Assembly: GCA_003159055.1 (NCBI GenBank)
Contig: PMLH01000467.1
Span: 1-5,507, forward strand
From: Myxococcales bacterium
GTDB taxonomy: Bacteria; Myxococcota; Polyangia; Fen-1088
Direction: 5' to 3'
DNA length: 5,507 nucleotides
Both the position numbers and the translations under genes were made by a program. The notes under the pieces were generated by a model. It did no database searches. It saw nothing but the letters and a program-made list of their open reading frames with translations, and was not told the origin of the DNA. Shown piece after piece: positions 1-5,507 of this stretch (the stretch's first letter is position 1; each line of letters begins with the position of its first letter).

Positions 1-944
1 AGCGGCTGCATGTACGGGTCGAGCTTCGATTGGATATCGCCTGGCAGGTAGCCGATGTCCTTGTTGGAAAGCGGAACCACGGGCCTAGCCATGAAGATTT
101 GCCGGTATTCCTTCTTGCGCTCCAGGGCCGCTGCCAGCGCGAGCAGCGTCTTGCCGGTTCCCGCTTTGCCCGAGATGCTGACCAGCTTGACCTCGGGATT
201 GGTCAGCGCGTTGAGCGCGAAGGCTTGCTCGGCGTTGCGCGGGCTGATGCCGTAGGCGGACACCTTGTCCACCCGGCGAACCACCGCACGGTCGCTGTCG
301 AAGGTGGCCAGCGCGGACTTCTTGCCGTTGCGAATGATGAGGTATTCGTTGGGCACCAGCGGCTGCTCAAAGCCGAGCTCGGCCGGAGTCACGGTGAACG
401 GCTGGGTGTACATGCGATCCACCAGCGGCGCGTCGACGTGTTCCTTCAGCCGGATGCCGGTGTACATGGAAGAGATGTCTTTGACGTGGTCGTTGCGGTA
501 GTCCTGCGCCGTCAGCCCCAGCGCCTTGGCTTTCATGCGCAGGTTGACGTCCTTGCTGACCAGGATGATCTCCCGCCTGCGAAACTGGTGTGACAGCCGG
601 TACGCCACGTTGAGAATCTCGTGATCCGGCGTGCGCGTTTCGAAGGCAAGGCGCAGGTCTTCGTGGTATTCGCCGCCCACCTTCACGATGATGTTGCCAA
701 GGTCCTTGCCGATCTTGACGCCGGTACCGAAAAGCGGCTGTTGCGCAAGTCCGTCCACGGCGCGCAAGAACTCGCGTGCGTGGAAGTTGAGCGATTCGTT
801 GCCCTTCTTGAACCCGTCCAGCTCTTCCAAGACGGTGATGGGAATGACGATGTCGTTCTCCTCGAAGTGGTACATGCATTTGCTGTCGTGAAGGATGACG
901 TTGGTGTCGAGCACGAACATCTTCTGCTTCCGGGCAACTGCCAT
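1..944 (-). CDS. PIN-PhoH family protein (ATPase with N-terminal PIN nuclease domain), 3' end outside window
   Basis: The first 314 residues of a PhoH-family protein with an N-terminal PIN domain, the architecture of Bacillus YlaK and mycobacterial PhoH2; full family members are usually about 440-470 residues. The PIN part (about 7-145) opens with VLDTNVILHD and keeps the expected acidic metal-binding residues: D13, E40/E41 in VLEELDGF, D107 in TPDHEIL and D132 in SKDVNLR. The PhoH ATPase part starts near residue 240; its Walker A is GKAGTGKT (259-266), followed by FMARPVVPLSNKDIGYLPGD, typical of PhoH. Walker B lies beyond the left edge. The ATG at 942-944 has an AAGGAG ribosome site at 954-959, 9 nt upstream, and starts the PIN fold at the right place. 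PIN-PhoH proteins are known as RNA-acting ATPase/ribonucleases; the substrate here is unknown. The gene is divergent from the GH18 gene. Family call is firm; exact role is not. Confidence 0.95.
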   Translation of the reverse strand, partial: MAVARKQKMFVLDTNVILHDSKCMYHFEENDIVIPITVLEELDGFKKGNESLNFHAREFLRAVDGLAQQPLFGTGVKIGKDLGNIIVKVGGEYHEDLRLAFETRTPDHEILNVAYRLSHQFRRREIILVSKDVNLRMKAKALGLTAQDYRNDHVKDISSMYTGIRLKEHVDAPLVDRMYTQPFTVTPAELGFEQPLVPNEYLIIRNGKKSALATFDSDRAVVRRVDKVSAYGISPRNAEQAFALNALTNPEVKLVSISGKAGTGKTLLALAAALERKKEYRQIFMARPVVPLSNKDIGYLPGDIQSKLDPYMQP

Positions 945-971
945 CGTGAGGATCTCCTTCCGTCTACCCTT

Positions 972-1000
972 ATGATGATGAAGTCGGCGAAAGTTGGCAA
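972..1000 (-). promoter_or_regulatory. Candidate sigma70-type promoter of the PIN-PhoH gene
   Basis: Read on the minus strand, TTGCCA (995-1000; 5 of 6 matches to TTGACA) is followed after 17 nt by CATCAT (972-977; 4 of 6 to TATAAT). Transcription would start near 965, giving a leader of about 20 nt that includes the AAGGAG site. This is a consensus match by eye in a GC-rich genome, so it is only a candidate. Confidence 0.3.
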
Positions 1001-1013
1001 AGCAAATTGCTTT
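999..1013. promoter_or_regulatory. 15-bp perfect palindrome, candidate operator
   Basis: The two 7-bp arms AAAGCAA and TTGCTTT are exact reverse complements separated by one A. The site lies in the divergent region between the PIN-PhoH gene and the GH18 gene and overlaps the last two bases of the candidate -35 of the PhoH promoter, a usual position for a repressor site. It is also noticeably AT-rich against the surrounding DNA. No regulator is known from the window. A chance palindrome is possible. Confidence 0.3.
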
Positions 1014-1165
1014 CCGCTGATTTCATGATCGGTCGGATATGGCTTCGTCGTCACACGAACGTCACCTGGCCCAAGCCCGTTCCTCGACCTCGGCCCTATG
1101 CAAAGCCCCGCCGAAAGGGGAAAATGGATCGGCTGTTCGTTGTTTCGCGGCTCGCGTGAGCCGAT

Positions 1166-1170
1166 GAGGA
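1166..1170 (+). promoter_or_regulatory. Ribosome binding site choosing the GH18 start
   Basis: GAGGA lies 5 nt before the ATG at 1176. The other in-frame ATGs at 1098 and 1164 have no comparable purine-rich site at a proper distance, so this favours 1176. The site overlaps the ATG at 1164, so use of 1164 cannot be excluded. Confidence 0.5.
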
Positions 1171-1175
1171 AAGTC

Positions 1176-2609
1176 ATGCAAAAAACTGGATGGCCCGCCT
1201 TCTTCGCACTGGCCGCCGTGGTTGGCAGCGGGGCCGGTTGTTCAAAAGGCGGAACCGGCTCGGCCGGGTTGGGCGGGGTGAACGGTTCGGGTGGCGTCGT
1301 CGGAACCGGCGGCAAGGTACCGACAGGAGGAGCGCAGGCAGCGACCGATGCTGCGGTTGGCTCGGGCGGTGCGGGCGGCGCTCTCGGGAGTGGCGGAGTC
1401 ACGACCACGGGCGGTCGCCCAGGTTCCGGGGGCTCCCTCGGCGCCGTCGGGAGTGGCGGAATCCCTGCCAGCGGGGGCCGCCTGGGCTCCGGCGGAACCG
1501 CCGGCAGCGGCGGCTCTGTGGCAACAGGAGGCTCGGCCGGGACGACCGTCCACGTCGACGGTGGCACGACTGCCGCCGCGTGGTCGATGGGTTACTACGC
1601 AAGTTGGCAGCCGGACCAATACCCCATTTCGGAAATTGAATGGTCCGGCCTCACACACATCGCGATGGCGTTCTACCTGCCGCAAGCCGACGGATCTCTC
1701 ACCCTAGCCGGCGGAGACTCTCAGCTCGCAAGCAGCCTCGTCAGCGCCGCGCACGCCAAGGGCGTCAAGGCGATTGCTTCGATTGGCGGTGCGGATTCAC
1801 AAAGCAGCTTTCAAAAAGCCACCGCTAGTGGCACCGTGGCCGCCTTCGCCGCGAACCTGGTCTCCTTGCTCACCAACGCTGGCTACGACGGCATCGACAT
1901 CGATTGGGAACCGATGGACAAAGGCGATGAACCAGCGGTCATCGACATCGCCAACCGCATTCGCAAGGCCAAGCCGGGCACACTGATGACCATCCCCATC
2001 GGTTACATCAATGTCAATCTCGGCGCGGATCTGACGGGGTTTCCGGCCATCGCGGCTGCCTACGACCAACTCAACGTCATGTCGTATGGCATGGCCGGTG
2101 CGTGGTCAGGTTGGAAGAGTTGGCACTCCAGCGCTCTCTACCAAACCGACTCCGCAACGCCGACCTCCATCGACTCGACCGTGAAACGGTACCTCGCCGC
2201 CGGCGTGCCGGCTGGCCAGCTCGGGGTCGGCATCGGCTTCTACGGCCTTTGCTACTCGTCGCCGGTCACTGCGCCGGATCAAGCGCTCAATGGCTCGACC
2301 CTGGTTGCAAGCGACGGGGACATTTCTTACGCCAACATCATGACGAAATACTTCAGCGCCAGTGCGCGCCAGTGGGACAGCCTGGCACGCGTGCCCTACT
2401 TGTCGTTCAGCTCGCCGCACACGCCCGACAATTGCACCTACATTTCCTACGACGACGAACAGTCCATTGCCGAAAAGGGTGCCTATTTGAAAGCCAAGGG
2501 CTTGGGAGGTGTGATCCAATGGGAGCTCAATGAAGGCTACCTGTCGTCGGCCCCGGCGGGGCAGAGGAATCCCCTGCTCAAGGCAATTCACGACACTATC
2601 TTGCAGTAG
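1176..2609 (+). CDS. Exported GH18 chitinase-like glycosidase with Gly-rich linker, probable lipoprotein
   Basis: A 477-residue secreted glycoside hydrolase of family 18 (chitinases and endo-beta-N-acetylglucosaminidases), expected to cut beta-1,4-GlcNAc polymers by substrate-assisted catalysis. Order: short charged start, hydrophobic stretch about 7-21, Cys22 in the context GSGAGC, Gly/Ser/Thr-rich linker about 24-134, then the GH18 barrel from W136 (SMGYYASWQPDQYPI) to the end. Barrel motifs seen: beta-3 SIGG (202-205); catalytic DGIDIDWE (238-245) with E245 as proton donor and the preceding Asp residues present; MSYG with M302 and Y304; the C-terminal substrate-floor Trp W449 in GVIQWE. 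All key residues are intact, so it should be active. The lipobox is imperfect (Gly at -3), so lipid anchoring is inferred. Start at 1176 is supported by GAGGA; 1164 would give a more basic N-terminus (MRKVMQK), and 1098 is unlikely. Its stop lies 4 nt from that of hemH. Chitin, fungal or bacterial wall glycans are possible substrates; specificity cannot be read from the sequence. Confidence 0.9.
   Translation: MQKTGWPAFFALAAVVGSGAGCSKGGTGSAGLGGVNGSGGVVGTGGKVPTGGAQAATDAAVGSGGAGGALGSGGVTTTGGRPGSGGSLGAVGSGGIPASGGRLGSGGTAGSGGSVATGGSAGTTVHVDGGTTAAAWSMGYYASWQPDQYPISEIEWSGLTHIAMAFYLPQADGSLTLAGGDSQLASSLVSAAHAKGVKAIASIGGADSQSSFQKATASGTVAAFAANLVSLLTNAGYDGIDIDWEPMDKGDEPAVIDIANRIRKAKPGTLMTIPIGYINVNLGADLTGFPAIAAAYDQLNVMSYGMAGAWSGWKSWHSSALYQTDSATPTSIDSTVKRYLAAGVPAGQLGVGIGFYGLCYSSPVTAPDQALNGSTLVASDGDISYANIMTKYFSASARQWDSLARVPYLSFSSPHTPDNCTYISYDDEQSIAEKGAYLKAKGLGGVIQWELNEGYLSSAPAGQRNPLLKAIHDTILQ
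1248..1569 (+). repeat. Gly-rich linker repeat, [ST]GG plus three residues
   Basis: Low-complexity coding repeat inside the GH18 gene. [ST]GG recurs, and in the second half the spacing is mostly six residues (18 bp): TGG RPG SGG, then SGG IPA SGG RLG SGG, then TAG SGG SVA TGG. At DNA level a 14-bp direct repeat TCGGGAGTGGCGGA occurs at 1384-1397 and 1447-1460. It probably forms a flexible spacer between the membrane anchor and the enzyme domain. Such repeats are prone to slippage and length change. Confidence 0.75.
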
Positions 2610-2613
2610 TTGT

Positions 2614-3636
2614 CTACAAGCTCCCGTGCCTGCGTGCCAGCGTCGCGACCGCGTCCGCCCACCTCGCGCTGGCGTTGAGCGACGGAATCAAGGTCAATCG
2701 CTCGCCACCGGCGGACACGAACTGCTCTTTGCCACGAATGCCGATCTCTTCCAGAGTTTCCAGACAATCGGCGACGAACGAGGGACAGAAGACCGCCAAC
2801 CGTTTGCATCCCTTCTGTGCAAGGGCTGCAATCGTCTTGTCCGTGTAGGGCTCGATCCACGGCGTGCGCCCGAGACGAGACTGGAAACTCACGCTCCAGC
2901 TTCCCTCGGCCAATGACAGCCGGGCCGCCATTGCCCGCGCAGTGGCGAAACACTGGGCGCGGTAGCAGCGCCGGTTGGCAAAGCCGACGCTGTCGCAGCA
3001 GCTGCTTTGGGCAAGGCAATGGCCACCGCTCACGTCGGTCTTGCGCAAATGCCGCTCGGGCAAGCCGTGAAAGCTAAACAGAACGTGGTCGGGACGCTCG
3101 CTTTGCAAAAGGGGTGCGCCCTGCGCGGCGAAGGCGGCGAGGAAATCCGGGTTGTCGTAGAAGGGCTCGACGAAGCTGAGCGACGGCGGCGCCCATGGCT
3201 GGCCGCCAATGCGCAGGATTTCGGCCACCGTCGATCCGGTGGTGGATGCCGCATACTGCGGATAGAGCGGAAACACCACGACCCGGTCGGTGCCGGCCTT
3301 GCGTAGCTTGTCGAGTGCGCTCGCGAGCGACGGGTGCTGGTACCGCATGCCCAGCTCGACCGCCCACCCCGCGCCGAGCCGCTCCCTGACCGCTGACGCC
3401 AAGTCCTCGCTGTGGCCGAGCAGAGGTGAGCCGCGGTCCGTCCAAATCTTCCGATATGCCTCGGCGCTCTTGCGCGGACGCAGGGGTAGGATGATGAGGT
3501 TCAGCAGCGCCCATCGCCCGACCGGATTCAGGTCGAGCACGCGAGAATCACCCAGGAATTGGCGCAAGTAGCGCCGAACCGCGCTTGGGGTTGGTTGGTC
3601 CGGCGTTCCAAGGTTGCACAGAAGCAAACCCGTCAT
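2614..3636 (-). CDS. hemH: Ferrochelatase with internal Cys cluster (probable [2Fe-2S] type)
   Basis: Protoporphyrin ferrochelatase, 340 residues, the usual length for bacterial HemH. It inserts ferrous iron into protoporphyrin IX, the last step of protoporphyrin-dependent haem synthesis, in the cytosol or at the inner membrane face. Landmarks: start LLLCNLGTPDQPTP; GMRYQHPS (96-103); FPLYPQYAASTTGS (122-135); SFHGLPER (188-195) with catalytic H190; VFCPSFVADCLETLEEIG (282-299) with the conserved acidic residue E293. Just after the catalytic loop lie five cysteines, C207, C213, C214, C224 and C229. In M. xanthus ferrochelatase four cysteines of an internal segment of about 20 residues bind a [2Fe-2S] cluster, and this region fits that class; C229 aligns with a Cys common in many HemH proteins. 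The ATG at 3634-3636 matches the family N-terminus, although the ribosome site upstream is weak. The gene is convergent with the GH18 gene and divergent from the PilZ gene; no other haem gene is in the window. Confidence 0.97.
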   Translation of the reverse strand: MTGLLLCNLGTPDQPTPSAVRRYLRQFLGDSRVLDLNPVGRWALLNLIILPLRPRKSAEAYRKIWTDRGSPLLGHSEDLASAVRERLGAGWAVELGMRYQHPSLASALDKLRKAGTDRVVVFPLYPQYAASTTGSTVAEILRIGGQPWAPPSLSFVEPFYDNPDFLAAFAAQGAPLLQSERPDHVLFSFHGLPERHLRKTDVSGGHCLAQSSCCDSVGFANRRCYRAQCFATARAMAARLSLAEGSWSVSFQSRLGRTPWIEPYTDKTIAALAQKGCKRLAVFCPSFVADCLETLEEIGIRGKEQFVSAGGERLTLIPSLNASARWADAVATLARRHGSL

Positions 3637-3749
3637 CAGCCCGACTATTGCATAAGGTTGGTGAGACGTCAGCGCGACAGAAAAAACACCTCAACTTCGC
3701 CACAAACCTGTCGAATCAAGAAGGTCTGAAAGAAAAAGGGAGCTTAGCC
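3637..3749. other. Divergent hemH/pilZ intergenic region
   Basis: These 113 nt separate the divergent hemH and pilZ starts and must carry both promoters unless transcription comes from further away. Several short A-rich runs are present (3681-3686, 3733-3737). I found no promoter pair of convincing match on either strand and no clear inverted repeat apart from a 6-bp GACGTC at 3665-3670. Confidence 0.5.
3736..3742 (+). promoter_or_regulatory. Ribosome binding site of the PilZ gene
   Basis: AAGGGAG lies 7 nt before the ATG at 3750. It decides the start: the open frame extends back to 3585, but that stretch lies inside the hemH 5' end, has no ribosome site and has no PilZ-like content. Confidence 0.75.
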
Positions 3750-4088
3750 ATGCGATCGGGACCCTCGCCCCAAGAGCGACGATACCACCCACGGATTCAC
3801 CTCGGCGTGCCGGTGCGCGTGCACTATGCAGGCGAGGTTCGCACCCTGGTGCTAGAGCTGGCCAACGTTTCAGCCACCGGCTGCTACTTCAAGACGGCCG
3901 AACAGCACCCGCGCATCGGGCAGTGGGTTGCCTTCGGATTCGTCGAGGCGAATCGCTCGGTGTGCACCGCCTGCGGCCGAGCGGTGCGAAGCGACGAGCA
4001 AGGCTTTGCGGTGAAGTTCGAGCGAATCAACGCCGCGTTCCGCAGCTTCGTCGGCGACATTTCCGGTCCCTACGTCTGCGCGGCGTGA
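3750..4088 (+). CDS. Single-domain PilZ protein (predicted c-di-GMP receptor)
   Basis: A 112-residue cytoplasmic protein made of one PilZ domain and little else. Both c-di-GMP-binding signatures are intact: RxxxR as R11-YHP-R15 within ERRYHPRIHLGVPVRV, and (D/N)xSxxG as N39-V-S41-AT-G44 in LANVSATGCYFKT. The later barrel strands (WVAFGFVEA, GFAVKFERI) follow as expected, so binding of cyclic di-GMP is predicted. Proteins of this size act as stand-alone adaptors for motility, polysaccharide export or development; the partner cannot be read from the window. An unusual feature is a CxxC pair (C72, C75) between two strands, plus C45 and C110. The AAGGGAG site fixes the start at 3750. The gene is divergent from hemH and convergent with the methyltransferase gene, so it is probably transcribed alone. 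Confidence 0.9.
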   Translation: MRSGPSPQERRYHPRIHLGVPVRVHYAGEVRTLVLELANVSATGCYFKTAEQHPRIGQWVAFGFVEANRSVCTACGRAVRSDEQGFAVKFERINAAFRSFVGDISGPYVCAA

Positions 4089-4135
4089 TCGCCGGCAGTC
4101 AGCACGTGGTTGCCTTCCGTGGCACGCACTTTCCG
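4089..4135. other. Convergent pilZ/methyltransferase gap
   Basis: A 47-nt spacer between two convergent stop codons. The best inverted repeat is a 4-bp TGCC/GGCA stem without a T-run, too weak to call an intrinsic terminator. Termination may be Rho-dependent or may lie inside the neighbouring genes. Confidence 0.4.
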
Positions 4136-4897
4136 CTATGCGGGCAGGTTGACGACCAGTCGCAGGCCGGCGTCGTACGCGGCCAGCCCGCGCAAATGAC
4201 CGTAGCGAGCGTCCCAGGTTCCATCGCCAAGATCACGCTGCACGGCTGCCACCACGCGCCGGACCACTGCCGGCGGCATGCGCGCAAAACCCGAGGTGGC
4301 GTTGCGGGCGGCGTCGTCGAGCACGCGCTCCGGGTGCGCCCAAAAGGACATCAGCATCCAATCGCAGACGTCATGAGGGATGGGCACGACCTCGACGCGC
4401 GTCCAGCCGCCGAGCCACGCCGCCAGCCGCTCCAGGCTCGGAAATATTCGCCGATCCAAGTCGGCGACCTCGGGCAGGTAGTCGGCCATCAACCACATCG
4501 CGCCACTCACCTCAGCATCGCAAGTCAGCAGCACCACGGGGCCGCGCGAAACCCGGCGTAATTCGCGTACGCCCTGTTCCTGCTGCTCGTCCCAGTGGTG
4601 CACGGAGAGGATGGCCATGGCGGCGTCCACGCTCCTGTCGCGCAGGGGCAATCGGTGCGCCACCGCCCGAAGCGCGGGGGCCAGGTCGCGCGCTCGTTGC
4701 GCGGCCATCACCAGGCTGGGCTCGACGGCAAACACGGTTCGGTCGCGAGGCTCGTACGAGCCTGTCCCGGCGCCCACGTTGACCACCAATCGAGCGTCGC
4801 CCAGCGCAGCCAGGATCACCGCGCGGAAGCGGGGCTCTTCCCGGCGGGTGGTTGCGTATCCGTGGCCGATGCTATCGTAGCGGGAAGGGAGGTTCAT
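4136..4897 (-). CDS. Class I SAM-dependent methyltransferase
   Basis: A 253-residue soluble protein with a Rossmann-type methyltransferase fold of the Methyltransf_11 kind. The N-terminus (RYDSIGHGYATTRREEPRF) leads into motif I, VVNVGAGTGSYEP (38-50), which binds S-adenosylmethionine. E59 in FAVEPS (56-61) is the acidic residue expected to hold the ribose hydroxyls. LPLRDRSVDAAMAILSVHHW (83-102) covers motifs II and III, and RELRRVSRGPVVLLT (111-125) the following helix and strand. The C-terminal half (FPSLERLAAWLGG and onward) is likely the substrate part. From memory, close relatives are common in actinobacteria and scattered elsewhere, with no firmly known substrate, so none is named here. 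The ATG at 4895-4897 fits the family N-terminus but lacks a clear ribosome site. The stop of the upstream same-strand gene lies 33 nt before it, so translation in a shared transcript is possible. Confidence 0.9.
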   Translation of the reverse strand: MNLPSRYDSIGHGYATTRREEPRFRAVILAALGDARLVVNVGAGTGSYEPRDRTVFAVEPSLVMAAQRARDLAPALRAVAHRLPLRDRSVDAAMAILSVHHWDEQQEQGVRELRRVSRGPVVLLTCDAEVSGAMWLMADYLPEVADLDRRIFPSLERLAAWLGGWTRVEVVPIPHDVCDWMLMSFWAHPERVLDDAARNATSGFARMPPAVVRRVVAAVQRDLGDGTWDARYGHLRGLAAYDAGLRLVVNLPA

Positions 4898-4930
4898 CGC
4901 GATGGCTCGGGCAGCCCCTGGTCGACCTGC

Positions 4931-5507
4931 CTACTGCTTCGTGAATGCCGCCGTGGCGTCGTAGCCGCCAGCCGAGTAGTGGAGCATCAGGGTGTTGCCT
5001 TGCACGCAGTAGTCCATTGGCCCTGCGTCCGGACTCGACCCCGGGTAAGCCATAGCGATGGTTGTCGCTGTGGTGGTGTACGTCCCCTCCTGGGTGAGGA
5101 CCTCGTTGCTGTAAACGTAGTCGCAGTGACAGCTGCCGGGCGGGTCCTCCCAGCACGTCCCCGAAAGACCTCCGTCTGTTCCCACCGTGCCGTGCGTACA
5201 GGCGGAACCACCTGCGCAGGTCGATGGATAGGCTATCGACTGGGTGCCGTCGGTCGTCTTCACTGACAGGTATGAGCCGTCAGCTCGGAACGTCAGTGTG
5301 CCGCCTTGTTGGGTGTTGCCCGTCGCGGTGTAGTCCGGACAGTTCGCCAGGGTTGCGAGGGAGGGTCCGCAAAGCATGGTTGCCGGGTGCTTCCAGACGC
5401 CAACCACCGAACCGCCGCAGGCGTCGAACGCGTCGCAGCTCGTGCTCGCCGTTGAGCTGCCGCCCGTCCCGACGGCGCCACTCGCGCCGCTGCTGCCGCC
5501 CGGCCCG
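4931..5507 (-). CDS. Secreted Cys-rich lipocalin-like protein, N-terminus outside window
   Basis: The last 191 residues of a protein whose reading frame stays open to the right edge, so the true start and signal peptide are not visible. The visible part begins with a Gly/Ser linker (GPGGSSGASGAVGTGGSS), then CDAFDACGG, then VVGVWKHP, a GxW signature like the first strand of lipocalin-type barrels. Alternating strands follow (GGTLTFRADGSYLSV, EGTYTTTATTIAMAY), ending with YCVQGNTLMLHYSAGG. Ten cysteines in about 175 residues after the linker imply disulfides and an extracytoplasmic location. Proteins of this pattern (Gly linker, CGG-GxW, late YCVQGxTL) form large paralogous groups in myxobacteria, usually annotated as hypothetical, lipoprotein or lipocalin-like; the ligand is unknown. 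A GTG at 5405-5407 could be picked as a start by gene finders, but this would cut off the linker and split the domain at GxW. The methyltransferase gene follows on the same strand. Confidence 0.75.
   Translation of the reverse strand, partial: GPGGSSGASGAVGTGGSSTASTSCDAFDACGGSVVGVWKHPATMLCGPSLATLANCPDYTATGNTQQGGTLTFRADGSYLSVKTTDGTQSIAYPSTCAGGSACTHGTVGTDGGLSGTCWEDPPGSCHCDYVYSNEVLTQEGTYTTTATTIAMAYPGSSPDAGPMDYCVQGNTLMLHYSAGGYDATAAFTKQ

Noticed and set aside
30..593. Plus-strand open frame of 187 codons at the left end
   Set aside because: It lies antisense to the well-supported PIN-PhoH gene and shows no recognisable motif.
1007..1040. Possible plus-strand promoter for the GH18 gene (TTGCTT with GGATAT)
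   Set aside because: The spacing is 22 nt, well outside the usual 16-18, and the -10 match is poor. I could not support a promoter for this gene.
1098..1175. Upstream start of the GH18 gene at 1098
   Set aside because: It would put 26 extra residues before the signal peptide hydrophobic core and has no ribosome site. The later ATG at 1176 has GAGGA at 5 nt.
683..1567. Long open frame of 294 codons on the minus strand, Pro-rich
   Set aside because: It is the antisense of the Gly-rich linker (Gly codons read as Pro/Ala on the other strand) and continues out of frame over the PIN domain coding region. It has no ribosome site and no recognisable domain; high GC explains the lack of stops.
3585..3749. 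N-terminal extension of the PilZ frame to an ATG at 3585
   Set aside because: It overlaps the 5' end of hemH on the other strand, lacks a ribosome site, and adds 55 residues with no PilZ-like content, while AAGGGAG sits just before 3750.
4099..4135. Possible intrinsic terminator in the pilZ/methyltransferase gap
   Set aside because: Only a 4-bp TGCC/GGCA stem and no T-run on either strand.
4595..5266. Plus-strand open frame of 223 codons across the methyltransferase and lipocalin-like genes
   Set aside because: Antisense to two genes with clear family motifs, it spans their intergenic gap and has no domain signature.

Overview
This 5.5 kb window is GC-rich and densely coding. It most likely comes from the chromosome of a myxobacterium-like soil bacterium (Myxococcota). 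Three things point that way, all by inference from family knowledge. Two exported proteins carry long Gly/Ser/Thr linkers. The last gene is a Cys-rich, Gly-linked secreted protein of a kind common in that group. The ferrochelatase has a run of internal cysteines like the [2Fe-2S]-type enzyme of Myxococcus xanthus. No tRNA, rRNA, CRISPR array, insertion sequence or phage gene was seen.

Layout from left to right. (1) 1-944, minus: 5' part of a PIN-PhoH ATPase/ribonuclease gene that runs off the left edge. (2) 945-1175: divergent intergenic region with a candidate promoter for the PhoH gene and a 15-bp perfect palindrome over its -35. (3) 1176-2609, plus: exported, probably lipid-anchored GH18 chitinase-like glycosidase with a ~110-residue Gly-rich linker. 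(4) 2614-3636, minus: ferrochelatase hemH, convergent with the glycosidase across a 4-nt gap. (5) 3637-3749: divergent hemH/pilZ intergenic region. (6) 3750-4088, plus: stand-alone PilZ (c-di-GMP receptor) protein. (7) 4089-4135: short convergent gap. (8) 4136-4897, minus: class I SAM-dependent methyltransferase. (9) 4931 to the right edge, minus: C-terminal part of a secreted Cys-rich lipocalin-like protein, 33 nt upstream of the methyltransferase and on the same strand.

The genes do not form an obvious pathway: RNA metabolism, polymer degradation, haem synthesis, second-messenger sensing, methylation and a secreted protein sit side by side, mostly as single units in alternating orientation. 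Only the last two could share a transcript. I see no convincing undescribed multi-gene system. The points most worth following are the ferrochelatase cysteine cluster, the palindrome between phoH and the GH18 gene, the hexapeptide-periodic linker of the glycosidase, and the CxxC-bearing PilZ protein.
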